From Planctomycetota bacterium (GTDB lineage Bacteria; Planctomycetota; UBA1135; GCA-002686595): DNA of 64,000 nt. Location: the NCBI GenBank assembly GCA_016712565.1, contig JADJQU010000010.1, positions 1 to 64,000 of the forward strand. Direction: 5' to 3'. Below the pieces are notes generated by a model. That model ran no database searches and had not been told where the DNA came from. It worked only from the letters and a program-made list of their open reading frames with translations. Of the stretch, positions 1-8,005 are shown in pieces; positions within the stretch are counted from its first letter, which is position 1, and every line of letters starts with the position of its first letter. The translations under genes were made by a program, and so were the position numbers.

Positions 1-975
1 GACTACGTGGTGATCGGCGAAGGCGACAACGTCTGGCCCTGCGTGGTCGAGGCGGCACGGAGACGCGAAGCACCGCGCACGTTCCATGCCGCGGACTTCC
101 CGCCGGTCGACATGGCGAAGCTCCCGACGCCGCGCTACGACCTGCTGGCCGGTCGCCCCTACAATCGCATCACGCTGCAGACTTCCCGGGGCTGCCCCTG
201 GCGCTGCGACTTCTGCGCCTCGACCGTGATGCTGGGCGAGCGCTACCGCCGCCGTCCCCTCGGCGGGATCGAGCGCGACCTCGAGGCGATCCTCGCCCTG
301 CGGCCCGATGCGTTCCTGGAATTGGCCGACGACAACACCTTCGTGGACAAGCGCTGGGGCCGCGAATTGGCCGCTCTCCTGGCACGGACCGGCGTGCCCT
401 GGTTCACGGAGACGGACATTTCGGTGGCCGATGATCCCGTGCTGCTCGACCGCCTTGCGGAAGGCCACTGCCGCCAACTGCTGATCGGCCTGGAAAGCCC
501 GCGCGCGGCCTCGCTGGCCGGCGTGGAACTCCGTGGCGACTTCAAGGCGCGCCGCGCCCTGCGCGCCAAGGAAGCGATCCGCGCCATCCAATCGCGCGGC
601 ATCACCGTCAACGGCTGCTTCGTTCTGGGCCTGGACGGCGACGGACCGGGGGTGTTCGAGGACGTGCTCGAATTCGCCCGCGACGTCGGCCTGTACGAAG
701 TGCAGATCACGTACAGGACGGCCTTCCCGGGCACTCCGCTCCATGACCGGATGGCGCGCGAAGGCAGGCTCACCCATCCCGGGCGCTGGGACCTGTGCAC
801 CCTGTTCGACGTCAACGTGAAGCCGACCGACATGACGGTCGACGAGTTGCGCGCGGGCATGTACCGCCTGAGCGAGGAACTCTATTCGGCGCGGGCCCTG
901 CGCGAACGGCGCCGCGTCTATTTCTCCCAGCGCCGCGCCCGCAAACTCGCGCTCGCCAGTCGCAGCGCGGGCTGA
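1..975 (+). CDS. B12-binding radical SAM protein, 5' end cut by the window
   Basis: The frame is open to the window edge, so the N-terminal cobalamin-binding (Rossmann) part lies outside. The first visible residues, DYVVIGEGDN, match the end of such a domain. The radical SAM core follows: the 4Fe-4S motif CPWRCDFC (C-x3-C-x2-C) is near residue 63, and a GLES motif typical of the SAM barrel is further on. The C-terminus is a basic tail. The protein probably methylates or rearranges an unidentified substrate by SAM and B12 radical chemistry in the cytoplasm. It is convergent with gpmA, with only 25 nt between stops. The family is clear; the substrate is not. Confidence 0.85.
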   Translation, partial: DYVVIGEGDNVWPCVVEAARRREAPRTFHAADFPPVDMAKLPTPRYDLLAGRPYNRITLQTSRGCPWRCDFCASTVMLGERYRRRPLGGIERDLEAILALRPDAFLELADDNTFVDKRWGRELAALLARTGVPWFTETDISVADDPVLLDRLAEGHCRQLLIGLESPRAASLAGVELRGDFKARRALRAKEAIRAIQSRGITVNGCFVLGLDGDGPGVFEDVLEFARDVGLYEVQITYRTAFPGTPLHDRMAREGRLTHPGRWDLCTLFDVNVKPTDMTVDELRAGMYRLSEELYSARALRERRRVYFSQRRARKLALASRSAG

Positions 976-1000
976 GGCGCGGCCGTTCTCTCCGCGGGGG

Positions 1001-1747
1001 TTATTTCGCCTTGCCCTGGGCGGCCACGGAGGCCTGGGCGGCGGCGAGCTCGGCGTCCGAGGCGAGGTAGCGGCTCTGGATCGGCTTCAGGTCGTCCGTG
1101 AGCTCGTACACCAGCGGCACGCCGGTCGGAATGTTGAGCGCGACGATCGCCTCGTCGCTCATCCCGTCGAGGTGCTTCACCAGGGCGCGGATGGAGTTTC
1201 CGTGGGCGGCCACCAGCACGCACTTGCCCGAGCGCACCGCCGGCGCCAGGGTGCCCTGCCAGTAGGGCAGGAAGCGCGCGACGGTCTCCTTGAGCGACTC
1301 CGTCATGGGCCGCTCGGAGGGCGACAGTCCGGCGTACCTGCCGTCGAAGGCCGGGTTGCTGCGATCGTCCGCGGCGAAGGGCGGCGGCGGGATGTCGTAG
1401 CTGCGCCGCCAGACGTGCACCTGGGCCTCGCCGTGGCGCGCGGCCGTTTCGGCCTTGTTCAGGCCGGTCAGGGCGCCGTAGTGCCGCTCGTTGAGCCTCC
1501 AGGAGCGCATCTGGGGGATCCACATGCGATCCATCTCCTCCAGGGCCAGCCAGCAGGTCTTGATGGCGCGCTTGAGCAGCGAGGTGTGGGCCTCGTCGGG
1601 CAGCAGGCCCGCCTGGCGCAGGCGCTCCCCGGCCGTGCGCGCTTCCACCTCGCCCTTGGGCGAGAGGGGCACATCCACCCAACCGGTGAAGCGGTTCTCC
1701 TTGTTCCAGGTGCTCTCGCCGTGCCGCAGCAGGATCAGGGTCTGCAT
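1001..1747 (-). CDS. gpmA: 2,3-bisphosphoglycerate-dependent phosphoglycerate mutase
   Basis: This enzyme interconverts 3- and 2-phosphoglycerate in glycolysis and gluconeogenesis. Its 248 residues are the usual length of the cofactor-dependent family. The phosphohistidine motif LLRHGES is at residues 6-12 (His9), the family block LNERHYGALTGLNK follows, and the second catalytic histidine is in AAHGNS (His182). The C-terminal tail is Ala/Gln-rich. It starts with ATG only 4 nt after the stop of the cyclodeaminase-like gene, so the two are probably co-transcribed. No catalytic residue looks altered. Confidence 0.95.
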   Translation of the reverse strand: MQTLILLRHGESTWNKENRFTGWVDVPLSPKGEVEARTAGERLRQAGLLPDEAHTSLLKRAIKTCWLALEEMDRMWIPQMRSWRLNERHYGALTGLNKAETAARHGEAQVHVWRRSYDIPPPPFAADDRSNPAFDGRYAGLSPSERPMTESLKETVARFLPYWQGTLAPAVRSGKCVLVAAHGNSIRALVKHLDGMSDEAIVALNIPTGVPLVYELTDDLKPIQSRYLASDAELAAAQASVAAQGKAK

Positions 1748-1751
1748 GGCC

Positions 1752-2384
1752 TCAGGATAGGCTTTCGATGGCCCGGACGACGCGGTCGCCCAACTCCCGG
1801 GCCCGATCCCGCAGCCGCTCCGCCTCGGCGAGGCGCGCCTTCGCGTACTCCGCGTCCTTGATGGAGCGGGCGTTGATCCGCACGTTGAGGAAGGCGCCCT
1901 CGGCGGCCCCCTGGAGGCAGCGAGCCCCCACGCCGCAGTCGCTGGCCAGGTTCGGGTTCACCCCGGGGGCCAGGGGGGCGGCCAGCTCGAGCCCACGGAC
2001 CGCCAGCACCAGGGTCTCGAAGGGCACCTCGAGGGCGCCGCGCAGGGCCTGTTGCATGGCCGCGGAACGCGCCTGCTTCTCCGCGTCGGTGGACTTGGGC
2101 ATGGCCAGGGCGGCGGTCACGGCGTCGTAGGCACGGGCGTCGCGGTCCACCAGCCCCAGGGCCGCCGGACGCAGTTCGTCCAGGGCGTCGGCCGTGGCCG
2201 TGGCGGCCGCCTGCACCGCGGCGAACTTGTCGCCGGAGGTGAAACGGCAGGCCATGGCCACCAGGGCGGCACCGCTGGCTGCCAAATAGGCGGCCATGCT
2301 TCCGCCGCCGGGGGTCGGCGTGCGCTCCGCCAATTGGGCGGCGAACTGAGACAGCGAACTCTCGATCAGCTTTTGGGGGGCCAT
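1752..2384 (-). CDS. FTCD_C-type cyclodeaminase / methenyl-THF cyclohydrolase family protein
   Basis: The 210-residue protein matches the stand-alone formiminotransferase-cyclodeaminase C-terminal fold. The signature PTPGGGS is near residues 23-29, followed by an Ala-rich membrane-like helix and a helical C-terminus. Relatives are formimino-THF cyclodeaminases or methenyl-THF cyclohydrolases in one-carbon metabolism, and an all-alpha fold is expected. The start ATG is the innermost of three copies of a 14-bp repeat, and the other two ATGs lie in the two other frames, so start choice is unusual here. A TAGAAT element at 2445-2450 on the same strand could be the -10 box. It is the first gene of a pair with gpmA. 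Confidence 0.8.
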   Translation of the reverse strand: MAPQKLIESSLSQFAAQLAERTPTPGGGSMAAYLAASGAALVAMACRFTSGDKFAAVQAAATATADALDELRPAALGLVDRDARAYDAVTAALAMPKSTDAEKQARSAAMQQALRGALEVPFETLVLAVRGLELAAPLAPGVNPNLASDCGVGARCLQGAAEGAFLNVRINARSIKDAEYAKARLAEAERLRDRARELGDRVVRAIESLS

Positions 2385-2422
2385 GCTTGGGGGGCCATGC
2401 TTGGGGGGCCATGCTTGGGGGG
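2381..2422 (+). repeat. Three perfect copies of a 14-bp tandem repeat over a start codon
   Basis: CCATGCTTGGGGGG occurs at 2381-2394, 2395-2408 and 2409-2422. Read on the minus strand each copy carries ATGGCCCCCC, so the cyclodeaminase-like start codon is triplicated. Because 14 is not a multiple of 3, the three ATGs fall in three different frames. The innermost opens the real gene. The middle one meets TGA after 10 codons, and the outer one enters a long out-of-frame stretch. Confidence 0.95.
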
Positions 2423-2937
2423 CGCGCCGCGGCGGCGGCGCGGGATTCTAGCCGCGGGCCGCCCGCCGCCGACCGCCAATCCCCGGTTCCCCACCCTTGC
2501 CGGCGGGGCCGCCCCGGCCGCCCCGAAGGGAGGCGGCCGCCCCGGGACTCCACTCGGGTTTCGGGCGATCGTAACCCCATTTTTTACAAAATGTTACGAC
2601 AGTCCCTAAGGAAGGGCTTGGGACGGGAACGGGACTTGTTTAGTTTCTGCCTCTGCCCTGAGGAGGCTCCCGCGCGGCGCAGGTTCCCCTCCCCAGCGGA
2701 GACGCGTGCTGAGCACCTTCGGCGAACGGCAAATTTCCGGAATGATGCGTCACTCCTGCACGCTGGCTTGCGCCCGTGCGGCACACCGCAACGGCACGCC
2801 ACGGTTCTCCCGGGATGCCCGGGGGCACTGGGGCTCGGGCGCGTCCGACACCGTCCCGCCCGGGGTCCGCACACCCCGCGGGGGCCGTCCCGGGCCACGC
2901 CCGCGGACCCGGCCCGTGGATCCACGGCGGGCCGGCC
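2423..2937. other. 515-bp gene-free region before the glycogen-synthase-like gene, with an AT-rich dyad
   Basis: No open frame here looks like a real protein. Most of it is GC-rich. An AT-rich island at 2571-2597 stands out: GTAAC (2571-2575) and GTTAC (2593-2597) flank CATTTT and AAAATG half-sites, giving an imperfect palindrome that could be an operator. A weak promoter-like pair TTGGGA-N16-TTAGTT follows near 2619-2646 on the plus strand. The region probably carries the control signals for the divergent genes on both sides; this is inference. Confidence 0.35.
2445..2450 (-). promoter_or_regulatory. Putative -10 box (TAGAAT) for the cyclodeaminase-gpmA pair
   Basis: TAGAATCCCGC on the minus strand lies about 33 nt before the outermost repeated ATG and 60 nt before the real start. 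The same string TAGAATCCCGC precedes the Trk transporter gene at 37338. No convincing -35 box is visible. Confidence 0.35.
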
Positions 2938-4425
2938 ATGAAGCTCGCCTTCGTCACTCCGGAGTTGGACCCGCTGGTGCGCAAGACGCCCCTGGCGGAG
3001 CTCGCCCGCGTGCTGCCCCGGGCCCTGTCGCAGACCGGCAACGAGGTGCGCATCTTCCTGCCGGCCTCGGAAGGGCTCGATCTGACCAACTTGCCGCCCC
3101 TCGAGCCCCTGGGCGTGGTCTCGGTGACGTCCGGGGAGAGCTCCACCAGCTTCTCGATCCGCAAGACCACCCTGGAGGGGATGGTCGTGTACGTCTTCGG
3201 GCACCCGGTGATGTTCAAGGACCGGCAACCCTACGGAAACGACGAGGGCCCCTACCGGGACAACGGCAAGCGCTACGCCGCGTTCTCCCGGGCGGTGTTG
3301 GCCAGCCTGCCCATCGTGGACTTCGCCCCGGACGTCCTGCATTGCTTCGACTGGACCACGGGGCTCGTGCCGGTGATCCGCGAGGTGGAGTACGCCGAGC
3401 GCCAGCCCGACCACCCCGCGGCCAAGGCCGGGGTCTACTTCCACATCACCAACCTGGCCATGCAGGGCAGCTTCGAGCGCGACCTGCTGGCCCAGATCGC
3501 CCTGCCCCATTCGCTGTTCCAGCGCGTCGACGGCATCGAACTGGGCGGCAAGGTCAGCTTCCTGAAGGCCGGCTGCGAGTTCTCGACGATCCTGGGCACC
3601 AACTCCATCGGCCACGCGCGCCGCATCCAGGAGCAGGACCGCGGCTACGGCCTGGAGGAGACGTTCCGGCGACGCAGCAAGGAGCTGGTGGGCATTCCCA
3701 CCGGGGTCGACTACAAGACCTGGAACCCCGAGGAGGACACCCTCCTGGCCCAGTCCTACGGAGCCGCCGACAAGAATCTCAACGGCAAGCGACGCTGCAA
3801 AGTCGCCCTGCAGCAGCAGTTGTCGCTGGAGAAGGCCCCGCGCTCCCCGCTGGTGGCCCTCCTGGGACGCTTCGACACGGACAACGGGTTCGACCTGGTC
3901 GCGGAGCAACTCACCTCGATCCTGGAACACGGCTTCGAGGTGGTGCTCATGGGCGCCGGCCGTCCCGACATGCACGAGCGCCTGAAGACCCTGGAGACCT
4001 CCTTCCCGGGACGCTGTCGCCTGATCGAGGGCTACTACAACAACACGGCCCACGCGATCCTCGGGGCGGCGGACCTGCTCCTGTTCCCGTCCCACTACGC
4101 CGCGGGAAGCGCCCAGTGCGCCATCGCCATGCGCTACGGGGTCGTGCCGATCGTGTACTCGGGCAGCGGCCTGGAGGACTATGTGCTGGACTTCGGGACC
4201 AACCAGCGCACGGGCACCGGGTTCCACTTCAAGAACTACACCGGCGAGGGCCTGCTGGCCGGAGTGGACGAGGCGCGCAAGCTCTACAAGGACCAGGCGG
4301 CCTGGAACACGCTCGTGCGCCGCTGCCTGCGCCAGGACTTTTCCTGGCAGGCCATCGCGGCGGAGTACGTGAAGGCCTACCGGCGGGTCACGCGGCGCAT
4401 CCGCCCCCGCGAGAAGAGCGCCTGA
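2938..4425 (+). CDS. GT5 glycogen/starch synthase-like protein with altered catalytic motifs
   Basis: The 495-residue protein has the overall order of bacterial GlgA: an N-terminal KT loop (KTPLAEL from Lys16), the CFDWTTGLVP block, ITNLAMQG, SFLKAG, the IPTGVDYKTWNP block and a C-terminal PS-x-Y block with MRYG and P-IV-x-SGSGL. GlgA adds glucose from ADP-glucose to alpha-1,4-glucan. Several hallmark residues differ. The KTGGL loop reads KTPLA. The SRL-x-x-QKG block reads GRFDTDNG (Arg311 kept, Lys replaced by Asn316). The catalytic Glu of PS-x-x-EPCGL is Ala388. It may be an inactive or re-purposed paralog. A ROK sugar kinase follows. The start was chosen at MKLAFVTPE, the canonical N-terminus. 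Confidence 0.8.
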   Translation: MKLAFVTPELDPLVRKTPLAELARVLPRALSQTGNEVRIFLPASEGLDLTNLPPLEPLGVVSVTSGESSTSFSIRKTTLEGMVVYVFGHPVMFKDRQPYGNDEGPYRDNGKRYAAFSRAVLASLPIVDFAPDVLHCFDWTTGLVPVIREVEYAERQPDHPAAKAGVYFHITNLAMQGSFERDLLAQIALPHSLFQRVDGIELGGKVSFLKAGCEFSTILGTNSIGHARRIQEQDRGYGLEETFRRRSKELVGIPTGVDYKTWNPEEDTLLAQSYGAADKNLNGKRRCKVALQQQLSLEKAPRSPLVALLGRFDTDNGFDLVAEQLTSILEHGFEVVLMGAGRPDMHERLKTLETSFPGRCRLIEGYYNNTAHAILGAADLLLFPSHYAAGSAQCAIAMRYGVVPIVYSGSGLEDYVLDFGTNQRTGTGFHFKNYTGEGLLAGVDEARKLYKDQAAWNTLVRRCLRQDFSWQAIAAEYVKAYRRVTRRIRPREKSA

Positions 4426-4521
4426 GTCGCCGGCCGCCCCGGCTACCGGAACCCGGCGACCCTGCCCCCCGACCCCCCCATCGGATCCACTCGTGTCCCT
4501 TCCCCAACGCGAGCCCCCTCG

Positions 4522-5439
4522 ATGAACCAAGACCGTTGGGTCGGAATCGACATCGGCGGAACCTCCGTCAAGGCGGGCGCCCTGGGGGCCGACGGATCCA
4601 CGATCGAGGAGGCGAATTTCGATCCCGAATTCGCCCGCGGACCCTCCCACGCCCTGGACGCCATCGCCCGGGAGGCCCGGAGACTGGGTGCCCAGGAGAC
4701 CCTGGGGGTCGGCGTCCCCGGCCTCCTCAGGCGCCAGGACGGGTATGTGCTGTCCAGCCCTAACATCAAAGGTTTCAAGGACTTGCCGCTGCGGGATGAA
4801 CTCGCCCGCAGGCTCGGCATCGCGCCCTCGAAAGTGATCGTCGAGAACGATGCCAATGCCGCCGCCCTGGGGGAGCAGTGGCTCGGCGCGGGTCGGGGAG
4901 CCGGCGACCTCCTGATGGTGACGCTCGGCACGGGCATCGGCGGCGGGTTGATCCTCGACGGCAAGCTCTACGCCGGCGCCGGCTTGGGCGGCGAGGTGGG
5001 CCACGTGGTGGTCGATCCCCTGGGCCCGGCCTGCGGCTGCGGCAGCCGCGGCTGCCTCGAAACCCTGGCCTCGGCCACCGCGGCCCGCCGCAGGTCCCTG
5101 GCCGCGAGTCTGCCCACAGAAAAGCCGGGCGACCTGAAGCTCCTCTGCGACCGGGCCCGGTCGGGCCACGGACCCGAGAAGCAACTGTTGTTCGAGATCG
5201 GCAGGGATCTGGGGCGTGGCCTGGGACCCGTGATCTGCCTCCTGGACGTCAACCTGTTCGTCTTCGGCGGCGGCTTCTCGGCCGCCCTGGACACGCTCGA
5301 GGGGGGCATCCGCGTGGGCGCCGACGAGCGCAGCTACGGCGGCCGCGGCGCCCACCTGCAACTCGTGCGCGCCACCCTCGGCCCCGCGGCCGGCTGGATC
5401 GGCGCCGCGCGACCGACAGTTCCCGGGCAACGGGCGTGA
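4522..5439 (+). CDS. ROK-family sugar kinase (probable glucokinase)
   Basis: This 305-residue kinase phosphorylates a hexose, most likely glucose, at the expense of ATP in the cytoplasm. It has the N-terminal phosphate-binding DIGGTSVKAG (residues 10-19), VENDANAAALGE, GTGIGGG, GEVGH and the Cys-rich zinc motif CGCGSRGCLE that defines the ROK family. Length is normal. It lies 97 nt after the glycogen-synthase-like gene on the same strand, which suggests a shared role in glucose or glucan metabolism. Other hexoses such as N-acetylmannosamine cannot be excluded from sequence alone. Confidence 0.88.
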   Translation: MNQDRWVGIDIGGTSVKAGALGADGSTIEEANFDPEFARGPSHALDAIAREARRLGAQETLGVGVPGLLRRQDGYVLSSPNIKGFKDLPLRDELARRLGIAPSKVIVENDANAAALGEQWLGAGRGAGDLLMVTLGTGIGGGLILDGKLYAGAGLGGEVGHVVVDPLGPACGCGSRGCLETLASATAARRRSLAASLPTEKPGDLKLLCDRARSGHGPEKQLLFEIGRDLGRGLGPVICLLDVNLFVFGGGFSAALDTLEGGIRVGADERSYGGRGAHLQLVRATLGPAAGWIGAARPTVPGQRA

Positions 5440-5460
5440 AGGCCACGAGGTCCTGCATTC

Positions 5461-5480
5461 GCTTGGGGAATACCCCAAGC
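5461..5480 (+). terminator. Perfect 8-bp stem-loop downstream of the sugar kinase
   Basis: GCTTGGGG and CCCCAAGC pair perfectly around a 4-nt AATA loop, 21 nt after the kinase stop and 91 nt before the ABC ATPase. No T-run follows, so it may be a factor-independent terminator of weak form, an mRNA-end stabiliser or a protein site. Confidence 0.5.
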
Positions 5481-5571
5481 TGGTGGGAGTAACAGGGCCG
5501 CTCCCCGCGCGAGAAGTGCGTCCCCAAGCCCCCCCCGCGCGTCCCCCGATTCCGGCCCCCGACTGAGTCCC

Positions 5572-6510
5572 ATGGTCACGAGCGAGACTTCGATCCGCGT
5601 CCAAGGCCTGTCCAAGACCTACTCGCGACGCCTGTTCAAGAAGGGCTTCAAGGCCCTCGACGACGTCAGCATCGAGGTGGGCCGCGGCAGCGTGTTCGGC
5701 CTCCTGGGCCCCAACGGCGCGGGCAAGACCACGCTGATCAAGATCCTCTTGGGGCTCGTGCGCGACTTCGAGGGTCAGGCCTCGCTGTTCGACGAACCCG
5801 CGGGCAGCGTCGCCTCGCGCCGCCGCGTGGGATACCTCCCGGAAGCGCACCGCCTGCCGACCTACCTGACCGGCAGGCAGGTGATGGAGCTCTTCGGCCA
5901 GATGTGCGGTCGCGACATGGGCTTCCTGCGCGAGCGCATCCCCACGCTCCTGGAGAAGGTCGGCATGGCCAAGGACGCCGACCGCAAGATGCGCGAGTAC
6001 TCCAAGGGCATGATGCAGCGCATCGGTCTGGCCCAGGCGCTGATCCACGAGCCCGAGCTCGTGTTCCTCGACGAGCCCACCGACGGCGTGGATCCCATCG
6101 GCCGCGCCGCGATCCGCGAGATCGTGATGGACCTCAAGTCGCGGGGCGTGACGATCTTCATCAACTCGCACCTGTTGATGGAAGTGGAGCTGATGTGCGA
6201 CCGCGTGGTGATCATGGACCACGGCCGGATCCTGCGCCAAGGCACGATCGAGGAGCTGACGCCGCGCACGGGGGTCGCCGAATTCACGATCCCCATGCCG
6301 AATCCCGAGGTGGAACGCCTGCTCGCCGGACTGGGCCGCGACTTCGCCTTCACGACCCGCGGTTTCGACATCGCGGTCACCGACGACGAGCTCGACCAGT
6401 GCGTGGATCGCCTGCGCGCGGCCGGGATCTCCGTGCGGGGCATCCTGTCGCGGCGACTCAACCTGGAACAGGCCTTCATCGGACTGGTGAAGCAGGAGGG
6501 CTGGAAGTGA
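5572..6510 (+). CDS. ABC-2 type transporter ATP-binding protein
   Basis: This is the 312-residue nucleotide-binding subunit of an exporter. Walker A GPNGAGKTT is near residue 46, and a Gln-loop region follows. The signature is degenerate: YSKGMMQ in place of LSGGQ, as in many CcmA/NatA-type subunits. Walker B is VFLDEPTDGVDP, followed by the switch histidine in NSHLLMEVE. The C-terminal ~90 residues form the usual accessory domain. It overlaps the permease by 4 nt (GTGA), so the two are translationally coupled. The cargo is unknown. Confidence 0.9.
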   Translation: MVTSETSIRVQGLSKTYSRRLFKKGFKALDDVSIEVGRGSVFGLLGPNGAGKTTLIKILLGLVRDFEGQASLFDEPAGSVASRRRVGYLPEAHRLPTYLTGRQVMELFGQMCGRDMGFLRERIPTLLEKVGMAKDADRKMREYSKGMMQRIGLAQALIHEPELVFLDEPTDGVDPIGRAAIREIVMDLKSRGVTIFINSHLLMEVELMCDRVVIMDHGRILRQGTIEELTPRTGVAEFTIPMPNPEVERLLAGLGRDFAFTTRGFDIAVTDDELDQCVDRLRAAGISVRGILSRRLNLEQAFIGLVKQEGWK

Positions 6511-7949
6511 GCGAGACGACGAAAGCGCTGTTCAAGGACGCGCTCTACCAGGTCCTCGACAACAAGGTCTTCCGCCTGCTGGTGATCCTGGGCCTCGTGC
6601 TCGTGCTGCCGACCTTCCTGATCGCGGCCAAGCCCGAGCAACTGGTGGTGCTCTTCGGCTGGCGCACCTACGAGTACTCCGACGTGCTGGGGTGGTTCAA
6701 CATCCCCATGCCCGCGGATCCCGAGGCGAGCCACGCCACGCTGATCCTCTACGCGCAAAACCTGCTCGTGGACCAGCTCGCGGGCACGTTCGGCCTGGTC
6801 TTCGCCATCGCGGCCACGGCCTTCTTCGTGCCGCGCATGGTCGAGAAGGGCGCCGCCGACACGATCTTCTCGAAGCCGGTGTCGCGCGGGGCGCTGCTGA
6901 TGTCCCGCTACCTGGCGGGACTCCTGTTCGTCGCGATCCTGGCCACCGTGCTGGTGGTCGGCATGCACGTGGGACTGCTGCTCAACTCGGGCTTCAGCGA
7001 TGCCGGGTTCCTGTGGTCGATCCCGGTGATGATCTACAAGTACGGGATCCTGCACGCTTTCTCGCTGCTCATCGCCGTGCTGACGCGCAGTTCGGTGGCG
7101 GCGATCCTGACCACGCTGATGTTCTTCGCCTTCAACGGCTGCGTGCACGGCGCCTGGCAGATCAAGGAGGCCCAGATCCAGCGCTTTCGGGAGCAGGTCG
7201 AAGCCGGGGAGGAACCCGAGGGCGACGATCCCAGCGATCTGATCGACGGGTTGATCGTCACGCTCGACGTGCTGCACTACACGCTGCCCAAGACCAATGA
7301 CGCGGCGGTGATTTCCCAGAGCCTGCGCCAGGCGCTGGCGGAGCGGCGCACGGTGTTCAAGGACCCCGTCAGCGGCCTCAAGGTGGCCGACCACCCCGAG
7401 GACATGCAGCCGCTCCCCGTTTCGGAGGCGGACCTGCCGGTGATCGCCCGCTGGGGTTCGGACGAAGCGGAGAAAGCGGGCACCCGCGTGACCCTGAAGC
7501 GCTGGCCCCTCTCGGAGCGCAAGCGCACGGAAGCCCTCCAGGAACTGGAGCAGCGCCTCGAGGACATGGGCATCCAGCAGGTGGAGAAGGACCGCTCGCA
7601 CATCCTCGGGAACGGCGCGCCGACGCGCAGTTGGTCGGAGCCCCGGGGCGAGCAGACCTTTCGCTGCGAGACCACGTTCTTCATCGCCAAGGGCCAGCTC
7701 TTCGGCCTCGAATTCGAGGCCCCCATCGACCCGGCGGTCGGAAACGAGCAGGACTTCTGGAAGTGGCGCTTCCGGGAGGGCTTCGAGATCGAGGGCGTGG
7801 CCCGCCGCCACGAGGATGCCTTCTCGACCCAGGCGTCGTGGTCGGCAGAGCTCAAGTTCAACCTGTGGTTCTCCATCGGCTCGACCTTGCTGTTCGTGGC
7901 CCTGACCCTGGCCCTCGCCTGGTGGCGCCTCTCGCGCATCGATTTCTGA
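6507..7949 (+). CDS. ABC-2 type permease with a large soluble insertion
   Basis: The 480-residue membrane partner of the ATPase uses a GTG start overlapping the ATPase stop. One membrane helix is near residues 19-40, then four or five more lie in the first ~215 residues (DQLAGTFGLVFAIAATAFF, YLAGLLFVAILATVLVVG, and the KYGILHAFSLLIAVL pair). A polar domain of roughly 230 residues follows, and a single last helix sits at the extreme C-terminus before WRLSRIDF. The large soluble block between the last two helices probably projects outside the cytoplasmic membrane, as in GldG/NosY-like exporters. The substrate is not evident. Confidence 0.82.
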   Translation: MSETTKALFKDALYQVLDNKVFRLLVILGLVLVLPTFLIAAKPEQLVVLFGWRTYEYSDVLGWFNIPMPADPEASHATLILYAQNLLVDQLAGTFGLVFAIAATAFFVPRMVEKGAADTIFSKPVSRGALLMSRYLAGLLFVAILATVLVVGMHVGLLLNSGFSDAGFLWSIPVMIYKYGILHAFSLLIAVLTRSSVAAILTTLMFFAFNGCVHGAWQIKEAQIQRFREQVEAGEEPEGDDPSDLIDGLIVTLDVLHYTLPKTNDAAVISQSLRQALAERRTVFKDPVSGLKVADHPEDMQPLPVSEADLPVIARWGSDEAEKAGTRVTLKRWPLSERKRTEALQELEQRLEDMGIQQVEKDRSHILGNGAPTRSWSEPRGEQTFRCETTFFIAKGQLFGLEFEAPIDPAVGNEQDFWKWRFREGFEIEGVARRHEDAFSTQASWSAELKFNLWFSIGSTLLFVALTLALAWWRLSRIDF

Positions 7950-7970
7950 GCCCGCCCCGGCGCCCCGCAG

Positions 7971-7999
7971 TCGAGCCGGCCACGGGCCCGCGCTAGACT
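7971..7999 (+). promoter_or_regulatory. Putative leaderless-type promoter of glcDEF
   Basis: TCGAGC (7971-7976), a 17-nt spacer and TAGACT (7994-7999) end only 6 nt before the glcD ATG. That places the transcription start at or next to the start codon. No ribosome-binding site is visible. Confidence 0.5.
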
Positions 8000-8005
8000 G
8001 CGGAA

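Noticed and set aside
2381..2422. Iteron-type replication origin
   Set aside because: The repeats are only 14 bp, sit on a start codon and have no DnaA boxes, AT-rich unwinding element or replication gene nearby.
2584..6240. 1200-codon minus-strand frame opposite the glycogen-synthase, ROK and ABC genes
   Set aside because: Antisense artefact; the plus strand carries all family motifs.
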